Shown here: in pieces, positions 6,450 through 11,321 of the stretch
How the letters are laid out: each line of letters begins with the position of its first letter
Numbering within the stretch: position 1 is the first letter of the stretch
Origin: an uncultured Rhodanobacter sp.
Lineage (GTDB): Bacteria; Pseudomonadota; Gammaproteobacteria; Xanthomonadales; Rhodanobacteraceae
Length of the DNA: 11,321 nucleotides
Direction of reading: 5' to 3'
Assembly: GCA_903827735.1 (NCBI GenBank)
Contig: CAIKJM010000588.1
Location: 1-11,321 of the forward strand
Position numbers and translations under genes: made by a program
Notes under the pieces: model-generated
The model's database searches: none
Told to the model about the DNA's origin: nothing
The model's input: only the letters and a program-made list of their open reading frames with translations

Positions 6450-7478
6450 CTACAACGCAATCGTTCGGCCTTCGCTGGCACTGCGCTGCGCCAGCTCGAT
6501 AACGCGCATGACGTCGAGCGCCTGGCGCGGCGGCACCGGCACGCCGCCTTCGCCCGCGATGGCGGCGGCCATGCCGCGATAGAAACTGGGATAGTCGCCC
6601 GCAGCGACTTCAATAACTTCCTTTTCGTCGGCACGGGTGAGTACGGCCGTCGAGGTGTAGGCGCTGCGGCCCCAATCGTTGCCGCTGGGGGTTTTGCCGG
6701 CCTTGAGTGCGGACTCCTGCGCATCGAGGCCAGTAATCACCAGACTGCCCAGCGAGCCGTGTACGGTGAAGCGCGGGCCCGGCGCCGCGGCCAGCGTGGA
6801 GGCGTGCAGCACTACCCGGCGCCGGCCGTAGCGCAGCACGACATGAAAGTAATCGTCGATCTGCGCCTGCTCGCGCTGGATTGCGATGTCCGCGGTAATC
6901 GCCTCCGGCAGGCCGAACAGCTGCAGCGCCTGATCGATCAGATGGGCGCCCAGATCGACGAAGACGCCCGAGCCGGGCCTGGCCTGTTCGCGCCAGCCCT
7001 GTTTAATGACTGGCCGAAAGCGGTCGAAGTGCGATTCGAAATAGTTGATCGAACCGAGCACGTTTCGCTGGATCAGATCGATGACGGTGAGGAAATCGCC
7101 ATCCCAGCGTCGGTTCTGAAACACGCTGAGTTTCAGGCCGCGCTTTTCCGATTCCGCGACCAGCGTTTCCGCTTCCGCCACCGTCACAGCAAATGGCTTG
7201 TCTATCACGACGTGCCTGCCGGCCTGCAGCGCGGCCAACGCAAGCGGGTAGTGGGTTTCGTTCGGCGTGGCGATGACGACGAGGTCGACCTCGGCGCTTT
7301 CGATCAGTGCCTCGGGCGAAGCATCGATTTGCACGTCGGGGAACGCGCGGGCGATATCCTCACGCCGGCTGCTGGCGATACGCGCCAGCCGCAGGCGCGG
7401 TTCGACCGCGATCAGCGGCGCATGAAACGTGGCGCCGGCGGCGCCATAGCCGATGAGGCCGGTTCGAATAGGTTGCAT
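6450..7478 (-). CDS. Gfo/Idh/MocA family oxidoreductase, YdgJ-like
   Basis: This 342-residue protein is an NAD(P)-dependent oxidoreductase, probably acting on a sugar, polyol or related compound whose identity I cannot tell. The N-terminal Rossmann fold starts TGLIGYGAAGATFHAPLI (glycines at about 10-15), followed by ATPNETHYPLA and the cofactor/substrate lysine in VVIDKPF (K94). The C-terminal substrate domain has NRRWDGDFL, YFESHFDRFRP and VDLGAHLIDQALQLFGLP, with the usual catalytic His179 two turns of sequence before the conserved D182-Q183. Blocks and length closely match E. coli YdgJ (346 residues). GAGG (complement of 7486-7489) lies seven bases before the ATG at 7478. The gene starts 35 bp after the stop of the phosphatase gene on the same strand, so the two probably form an operon. 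Family certain, substrate unknown. Confidence 0.9.
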   Translation of the reverse strand: MQPIRTGLIGYGAAGATFHAPLIAVEPRLRLARIASSRREDIARAFPDVQIDASPEALIESAEVDLVVIATPNETHYPLALAALQAGRHVVIDKPFAVTVAEAETLVAESEKRGLKLSVFQNRRWDGDFLTVIDLIQRNVLGSINYFESHFDRFRPVIKQGWREQARPGSGVFVDLGAHLIDQALQLFGLPEAITADIAIQREQAQIDDYFHVVLRYGRRRVVLHASTLAAAPGPRFTVHGSLGSLVITGLDAQESALKAGKTPSGNDWGRSAYTSTAVLTRADEKEVIEVAAGDYPSFYRGMAAAIAGEGGVPVPPRQALDVMRVIELAQRSASEGRTIAL

Positions 7479-7513
7479 GGATAGGCCTCGCGATAAGGGC
7501 GGCGGCGTTATGC

Positions 7514-8104
7514 CTAGCTGTGCAGCGCGTTCCACTGCGTAATCGCGCGCTCGTCGCGCTCGAAGCCGAGCTTGCTGATCGACGCGGTGCCCAGTACCAG
7601 ATGGGCGCCGAGTCGTGCGTCGTCGACCATCCAGCAACCGGCTAAAACACGCAGGATGTGCGCATGGGCAAACAGGGCGGTGCGCCCGTCCAGCGTCAGC
7701 AGGTGGCCGATCAGGGATTCGGCACGCTGCTGGATCGCAGCCACGTCCTCGCCTTCGGGCATCGGCGAATCCCAGACCGACCAGCCCGGCGTTTCCTGGC
7801 GGATATCCTGCGTCTTGCGGCCCTCGTAGATACCGTAATTCCACTCGAGCAGGCGCGGCTCCAGTTCCATCTGAGCGCCCAGGCCGGCCAGCCGGCAGGT
7901 GTCCTGGGCGCGAGTCAGCGGGCTGCACAGCACGTGGTCGAACGGCTGCTTGGCGAGCACAGGCTGCAGCGCTTCGGCCTGGCGTCGGCCGTTTTCGGTG
8001 AGCGGAATATCGGTGCGGCCGGTGTGCTGCCCGGACAGGCTCCACTCGGTTTCGCCGTGGCGGATCAGCCAGATTTCAGGGTGTTTCGTGGTTTGGTCAT
8101 TCAT
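7514..8104 (-). CDS. histidine phosphatase family protein, SHB17 (sedoheptulose-1,7-bisphosphatase)-like
   Basis: This 196-residue protein is a branch 1 histidine phosphatase. IRHGETEW holds the phospho-accepting His16 with Arg15; SPLTRAQ gives Arg65, EWNYGIYEGRKT gives the acid Glu87, and FAHAHILR gives His147. General family labels would be GpmB or phosphoglycerate mutase-like. The blocks WSLSGQHTGRTDIPLT, LLEWNYGIYEG and FAHxHxLR, with a short WSVWDSPMPEGE segment, resemble yeast SHB17, a sedoheptulose-1,7-bisphosphatase feeding ribose synthesis. The phosphatase fold is certain; that substrate is inference. The usual glycine of FAHGH is alanine here. The start is the ATG at 8102-8104; its upstream region has no clear Shine-Dalgarno sequence. 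It is the promoter-proximal gene of the pair with the YdgJ-like oxidoreductase and diverges from lolA. Confidence 0.9.
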   Translation of the reverse strand: MNDQTTKHPEIWLIRHGETEWSLSGQHTGRTDIPLTENGRRQAEALQPVLAKQPFDHVLCSPLTRAQDTCRLAGLGAQMELEPRLLEWNYGIYEGRKTQDIRQETPGWSVWDSPMPEGEDVAAIQQRAESLIGHLLTLDGRTALFAHAHILRVLAGCWMVDDARLGAHLVLGTASISKLGFERDERAITQWNALHS

Positions 8105-8273
8105 GGAGCAAGCTTGCCGATGCAGTGGGAAAGTGGGTGTGAATGGGCGGGTCGATCATGCGTTCGGGCGGTCAACCAGCCGATCGGCAAGCGCAGGACT
8201 TGCGGCATAGGATGGTCAACAGGCGCTGAAAGTATCGATACCGGGCCTACCGCCTTAGACTAGCTGCCATTAA

Positions 8274-8301
8274 GTCGACGATGCGCAAACTGCGCGTCGA
8301 C
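8274..8301. repeat. inverted repeat or hairpin in the lolA leader
   Basis: GTCGAC at 8274-8279 matches GTCGAC at 8296-8301, and inside them GCGC 8283-8286 can pair with GCGC 8292-8295 around AAACT. This gives ten base pairs with a three-base bulge. It ends 18 bases before the lolA Shine-Dalgarno sequence. No T-run follows on either side, so it is an operator or mRNA structure candidate rather than a terminator. Confidence 0.4.
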
Positions 8302-8319
8302 CAGTCCACTTATCGTTGC

Positions 8320-8324
8320 AGGAA
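8320..8324 (+). promoter_or_regulatory. Shine-Dalgarno sequence of lolA
   Basis: AGGAA lies five bases before the ATG at 8330 and fixes that start, which also gives a complete signal peptide. Confidence 0.7.
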
Positions 8325-8329
8325 ATTCC

Positions 8330-8998
8330 ATGAAGCGCCTGACCCTTGTTCTATCCACCGCGGCTCTAGCTTTGGGAGTGATGTGCGCCGCCCACGCGGA
8401 GCCTACCGGCGCGGCGCGTGCGCGGCTGGATGCGTTCGCGCAGAACCTGCATTCGCTGACCGGGCAGTTCAATCAGTCGCTGACTGATATCAACGGCAAG
8501 TCGACCAAGACCAGCGCCGGCACGCTGGCGCTGGAAGCGCCGCGCGAGTTTCGCTGGGACACGCTGACCCCGTACAAGCAGACCATCGTCGCCGACGGCA
8601 GCCGGGTGTGGATCTACGACCCGGAGCTCGAGCAGGTCACCGTGCGCGTGCAGAGCAGCGAAGAGGCGCATAGCCCGCTGACCGTGCTCACCGACGTGAA
8701 GCAGATCGACAAGAACTTCAAGGTGAGCGAGCAGGGCGAGCGCGACGGCCTGCAGTGGCTGCGTCTCACCTCGACCAGCAAGGATCCGCAGTTCGACTAC
8801 GCCGATCTCGGCTTCGACGCCAACGGTCTGGCGCGCATGACGTTCCGCGATCAGCTCGGCTCCACCACGGATATCCGTTTCTCCGGCTGGCAGCGTAATG
8901 CGGCAGTCCCCGCGGCCACCTTCAACTTCGTTCCGCCGAAGGGCACCGACGTGATCGGGGATGCGCCGGTGATCAGCACGCAGCCGCTGAAAGACTGA
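8330..8998 (+). CDS. lolA: outer-membrane lipoprotein carrier protein LolA
   Basis: LolA is a periplasmic chaperone that takes lipoproteins released by the LolCDE transporter and hands them to LolB at the outer membrane. The 222-residue precursor has a clear Sec signal peptide: MKR, then a hydrophobic LTLVLSTAALALGVMC core, and AHA at 21-23 with cleavage before EP. The mature part shows LDAFAQNLHSLTGQFNQSL, then TSAGTLALEAPREFRWDTLTPYKQTIVADGSRVWIYDPELEQVTVR, the family's most typical stretch, and FVPPKGTDVI near the end. Length is normal for the family. It heads a plus-strand run with the DUF1275 gene (7 bp later) and rarA; ftsK-lolA-rarA is a familiar order in Gammaproteobacteria, but here lolA is set apart from ftsK by three genes. 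Assignment is very secure. Confidence 0.95.
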   Translation: MKRLTLVLSTAALALGVMCAAHAEPTGAARARLDAFAQNLHSLTGQFNQSLTDINGKSTKTSAGTLALEAPREFRWDTLTPYKQTIVADGSRVWIYDPELEQVTVRVQSSEEAHSPLTVLTDVKQIDKNFKVSEQGERDGLQWLRLTSTSKDPQFDYADLGFDANGLARMTFRDQLGSTTDIRFSGWQRNAAVPAATFNFVPPKGTDVIGDAPVISTQPLKD

Positions 8999-9005
8999 GC
9001 ACGAT

Positions 9006-9695
9006 ATGCCCGTGCTGCGCCAGTTGCAGACATGGGCATGGATTGGCGGCGGCGTCCTCGCCTTTATCGCGGGGATGATCAACGCCGCCGGCTATATGGG
9101 GTTCCGGCACCAGTCGATCAGCAATCTGACCGGTTCCACCAGCCTGCTCGGCATCGCCGTGGCTACCGGCAACGGCGGCGAGGCGCTGCATTGGGTGCTG
9201 TCGATCGCAGCGTTTGTCATCGGTGCCACGCTCAGCGGCCTGATCGTGCAGCAGAGCACGCTCAAGCTGGGCCGGCGCTACGGCGTGGCGCTGGTGTTCG
9301 AATCGCTGCTGCTGTTTGCGGCGGTGCCGCTGCTGGTGGCGCAGCATCCGCTGGGCCTGTACTTCGCATCGATGGCGTGCGGGCTGCAGAACGGCATGGC
9401 CAGCACGTACAGCGGCATGGTGTTTCGCACCACGCACGTCTCCGGCATCTTCACCGATCTGGGCATTTATCTCGGCCAGCGCCTGCGCGGGCTGGACGTG
9501 GACACGCTACGCATTCGCGTCTGCCTGCTGGTTGCCGGCTGTTTTCTGTTCGGCGGCATCGTCGGTGCGCTGCTGTTTCAGGTGATGCGCGAGCGTACGC
9601 TGCTGATCCCGGCCACGCTCACCGGCCTGTGCGGACTCGGTTACGGCATTTACCGGCATTCCGTCATGCGGCGAGAGGCCCGCACCGGCGCCTGA
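9006..9695 (+). CDS. DUF1275 (YoaK) family membrane protein
   Basis: This 229-residue inner-membrane protein has about six hydrophobic segments (around 12-30, 63-82, 92-112, 115-132, 172-192, 198-216). It carries the DUF1275/YoaK signature blocks: AGMINAAGYMGF (22-33), SISNLTGSTSLLG (37-49), ACGLQNGMASTYSG (124-137) and RTTHVSGIFTDLGIYLGQ (141-158). The family is widespread and its function is unknown to me; a transport role is often supposed but not shown. The start codon is seven bases after the lolA stop and the next gene begins within 25 bases of its end, so it sits inside a probable lolA-rarA transcription unit. There is no obvious Shine-Dalgarno sequence, which suggests translation coupled to lolA. 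Fold family likely, role unknown. Confidence 0.88.
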   Translation: MPVLRQLQTWAWIGGGVLAFIAGMINAAGYMGFRHQSISNLTGSTSLLGIAVATGNGGEALHWVLSIAAFVIGATLSGLIVQQSTLKLGRRYGVALVFESLLLFAAVPLLVAQHPLGLYFASMACGLQNGMASTYSGMVFRTTHVSGIFTDLGIYLGQRLRGLDVDTLRIRVCLLVAGCFLFGGIVGALLFQVMRERTLLIPATLTGLCGLGYGIYRHSVMRREARTGA

Positions 9696-9719
9696 CGGGG
9701 CATGTCGTATTATCGGACG

Positions 9720-11057
9720 ATGCCTCGCTCCAACACCACGCCCACCGCTAGCCTGTTCCCCGAATCCGATGCGCTCAAGCCGTTGGCCGAGCGCATGCGT
9801 CCGCGCAGTCTCGACGAGATTGTCGGCCAGCAGCGCCTCGTCGCGGCCGACAAGGCGCTGCGCCGCGCGCTGGAGGCCGGCAAGGTGCATTCCATGGTGC
9901 TGTGGGGTCCGCCCGGCTGCGGCAAGACCACGCTGGCGTTGCTGGTAGCCCGCTATGCCGACGCGGATTTCCGCGCGATTTCCGCCGTGCTCTCCGGCCT
10001 GCCGGACGTGCGCAAGGCGCTGGCCGAAGCCGAGGTGAACTTTGCCCAGGGCCGGCAGACCGTGCTGTTTGTCGACGAGGTGCATCGCTTCAACAAGACC
10101 CAGCAGGACGCCTTTCTGCCGCATATCGAAAAGGGCGTGATCATTTTTATCGGTGCGACCACGGAAAACCCGTCGTTCGAACTGAACTCCGCACTGCTGT
10201 CGCGCTGCCGCGTGCACGTGCTGGAGCCGATCTCGAAAGACGACATCGTGGCCGCGCTGAAGCGCGCGCTGCTCGATACCGAGCGCGGCCTTGGAGATCA
10301 ACACCTGCAGGTAGCCGATAGTTCGCTCGATTCGATCGCACAGGCCGCGGATGGCGACGCGCGCCGCGCGCTGACCCTGCTGGAAATCGCCGCCGAACTC
10401 GCCGAGGAAGGTCGTATCGACGACGCCACCCTGAGCCAGGTGCTGGCCGACCGCACGCGCCGCTTCGACAAACAGGGCGAGCAGTTCTACGACCAGATCT
10501 CGGCGTTGCACAAATCCGTGCGCTCGTCCGACCCCGATGCGGCGGTGTACTGGCTGTGCCGCATGCTCGACGGTGGCGTCGATCCGCTCTATCTGGCCCG
10601 TCGCATGACGCGTATGGCGGTCGAGGACGTGGGCCTGGCCGAGCCGCGTGCCTGGCGCATGGCGCTGGACGCGTGGGACACCTACGAACGCCTGGGCAGC
10701 CCTGAGGGCGAGCTGGGCCTGGCGCAGCTGGCGATCTGGCTGGCCATCGCACCCAAGAGCAACGCGGCCTATATGGCCTACAACAAGGCGCGCGCTGCGA
10801 TCAGGGAGCAGGGCACGCTCGAAGTACCGATGCACCTGCGCAACGCGCCGACCAAGCTGATGAAAGGCCTGGGCTACGGCAAGGGCTACCAATACGACCA
10901 CGACGCCGAAGGCGGCATCGCCCTGGATCAGCAGTGCCTGCCCGACGAGCTGGCCGGCAGCGTGTTCTACGAGCCGGTCGAACGCGGGCTGGAATTGCGG
11001 CTGCGCGAAAAGCTGCTGGCGCTGCGCGAAGCGCGCCGTGCTGCGCGAAGCAAGTAG
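9720..11057 (+). CDS. rarA: replication-associated recombination protein A (AAA+ ATPase, MgsA/WRNIP1 family)
   Basis: RarA is a cytoplasmic AAA+ ATPase related to clamp loaders that acts at stalled replication forks with SSB. The 445-residue protein shows PLAERMRPRSLDEIVGQ, Walker A GPPGCGKTT (63-71), Walker B VLFVDEVHRF (115 on), sensor 1 FIGATTENPSF (143-153) and the arginine finger in LLSRCRV (R162). The C-terminal tetramerisation part has DAAVYWLCRMLDGGVDPLYLARRMTRMAVEDVGLA and ends LMKGLGYGKGYQYDHD, as in the family. The N-terminal SLF resembles a sliding-clamp contact motif; that is inference. An in-frame ATG at 9702 would add six residues (MSYYRT). I prefer 9720 because those extra codons are unlike the gene's usage and homologues begin shortly before the LF motif, but neither start has a good ribosome site. 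Identity is certain. Confidence 0.94.
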   Translation: MPRSNTTPTASLFPESDALKPLAERMRPRSLDEIVGQQRLVAADKALRRALEAGKVHSMVLWGPPGCGKTTLALLVARYADADFRAISAVLSGLPDVRKALAEAEVNFAQGRQTVLFVDEVHRFNKTQQDAFLPHIEKGVIIFIGATTENPSFELNSALLSRCRVHVLEPISKDDIVAALKRALLDTERGLGDQHLQVADSSLDSIAQAADGDARRALTLLEIAAELAEEGRIDDATLSQVLADRTRRFDKQGEQFYDQISALHKSVRSSDPDAAVYWLCRMLDGGVDPLYLARRMTRMAVEDVGLAEPRAWRMALDAWDTYERLGSPEGELGLAQLAIWLAIAPKSNAAYMAYNKARAAIREQGTLEVPMHLRNAPTKLMKGLGYGKGYQYDHDAEGGIALDQQCLPDELAGSVFYEPVERGLELRLREKLLALREARRAARSK

Positions 11058-11103
11058 CGCTTGTGTGATTTGCTTAGCACCAAATTCATTTCATTATGAC
11101 TGC

Positions 11104-11137
11104 TTCTTGTAATTTGGGAAGTTGTGCTCTACAAGAA
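11104..11137. repeat. 8-bp inverted repeat with 18-bp spacer
   Basis: TTCTTGTA at 11104-11111 is the exact reverse complement of TACAAGAA at 11130-11137. The two arms are about two helical turns apart (26 bp centre to centre). This could be a site for a dimeric regulator of the gene at 11217, or a weak AU-rich hairpin after rarA. AT-rich DNA makes chance repeats likelier. Confidence 0.35.
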
Positions 11138-11203
11138 AATGCCGGGTGATCGAAGATCGGTAACTCGGTGTAACAAAACATCGTTTGCGTTCATTATTCA
11201 TAG

Positions 11204-11209
11204 AAGGAG
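11204..11209 (+). promoter_or_regulatory. Shine-Dalgarno sequence of the 3'-edge gene
   Basis: AAGGAG lies seven bases before the ATG at 11217. It is the strongest ribosome binding site in the window and shows that the short frame after it is a real gene start. Confidence 0.8.
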
Positions 11210-11216
11210 CTTGATT

Positions 11217-11321
11217 ATGAAGTCGCGTCTTTTGTTTTCTAGTTTGGCACTAGTGTGCGGTGGTGTCATGGCTCAGAGCTCAGCAGTGAGTGTATTGAGC
11301 AGCATGCCTTCCAAAGATAAG
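11217..11321 (+). CDS. putative exported protein, N-terminal 35 residues only
   Basis: The frame begins MKSRLLFSSLALVCGGVMAQ and is open to the window end. A short basic start, a hydrophobic core (LLFSSLALVCGGV) and a VMA-QS junction form a likely Sec signal peptide with cleavage after residue 19. The next residues (SSAVSVLSSMPSKDK) are small and polar. Nothing identifies a family, so I give no function. The codons (TTG, CTA, AGT, TCT) and about 47% G+C differ from the upstream genes. The excellent ribosome site supports high translation. It starts a new transcription unit rather than continuing rarA. Confidence 0.75.
   Translation, partial: MKSRLLFSSLALVCGGVMAQSSAVSVLSSMPSKDK

Larger units (their letters stand above)
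8105..8329. promoter_or_regulatory. divergent control region between the phosphatase gene and lolA
   Basis: This 225-bp gap has no credible gene. It holds GCAAGCTTGC (8108-8117) and GTATCGATAC (8232-8241), both perfect 10-bp palindromes, and a direct repeat of GGTCAAC at 8170-8176 and 8214-8220. It also holds the hairpin at 8274-8301. TAGACT at 8256-8261 is a possible -10 for lolA but lacks a recognisable -35. I could not place a promoter for the minus-strand pair. Confidence 0.45.
11058..11216. promoter_or_regulatory. AT-rich intergenic region between rarA and a new gene
   Basis: By hand count 60 of 156 bases at 11061-11216 are G or C (about 38%), far below the flanking rarA. It has no recognisable intrinsic terminator for rarA. 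TTGCTT (11070-11075) and CATTAT (11092-11097), 16 bases apart, are a possible promoter for the gene at 11217. An 8-bp inverted repeat lies at 11104-11137. Confidence 0.45.

Noticed and set aside
6360..7484. Plus-strand open frame of 374 codons opposite the oxidoreductase gene
   Set aside because: The minus strand encodes a clear YdgJ-like protein with all family motifs; the plus frame has no recognisable motif.
7479..8045. Upstream extension of the oxidoreductase frame to 8045
   Set aside because: The extra 189 codons are the phosphatase gene read in another frame; the ATG at 7478 has a ribosome site and the correct N-terminus.
8274..8301. Rho-independent terminator upstream of lolA
   Set aside because: The stem is present but no T-run follows on either strand and no gene ends there.
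9507..10901. Minus-strand open frame of 464 codons opposite rarA and the DUF1275 gene
   Set aside because: It crosses two well-supported genes on the other strand and has shadow-type composition.
11142..11166. Intrinsic terminator after rarA around GATC-GAA-GATC
   Set aside because: Only four base pairs around a three-base loop and no T-run follow.

Overview
The window is a GC-rich chromosomal segment, about 63% G+C in a sampled rarA line. Its housekeeping genes look most like those of Gammaproteobacteria of the Xanthomonadales (Lysobacterales), probably Rhodanobacteraceae (Dyella/Rhodanobacter/Frateuria-like). This rests on remembered protein similarity and on a trxB / ald / ftsK / lolA / rarA order; no search was run.

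Left part (1-1912). Two minus-strand genes, trxB (thioredoxin reductase) followed by a FemAB-like GNAT acyltransferase (COG3146 type) cut by the left edge, probably form one transcription unit. The 230-bp gap between trxB and the divergent ald carries both genes' start signals. It also holds a 69-nt three-way-junction fold (1741-1809) with a GCAA tetraloop on the ald-sense strand. This is the best candidate in the window for an undescribed cis-acting RNA.

Middle part (1913-8104). ald (alanine dehydrogenase) is followed almost without gap by ftsK (DNA translocase), whose start appears to be a non-ATG codon. Four bases after ftsK comes an unrecognised membrane protein with a possible PH-like C-terminal domain. 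It meets, tail to tail, a minus-strand pair: a histidine phosphatase resembling sedoheptulose-1,7-bisphosphatase SHB17, and a YdgJ-like Gfo/Idh/MocA oxidoreductase.

Right part (8105-11057). A divergent control region with several palindromes leads into lolA (lipoprotein carrier), a DUF1275/YoaK membrane protein, and rarA (replication-associated AAA+ ATPase), tightly spaced on the plus strand.

Right edge (11058-11321). Base composition drops sharply (about 38% G+C in 11061-11216, about 47% in the following partial gene). A new gene with an ideal Shine-Dalgarno sequence and a signal peptide begins and is cut by the window end. This may be the edge of an acquired segment.

Most of the window is ordinary core genome: redox maintenance, chromosome segregation, lipoprotein sorting and replication repair. 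The unexplained signals are the ald leader fold, the unknown membrane protein, the SHB17-like/YdgJ-like pair and the low-GC boundary. I saw no tRNA, rRNA, CRISPR array, insertion sequence or phage gene.
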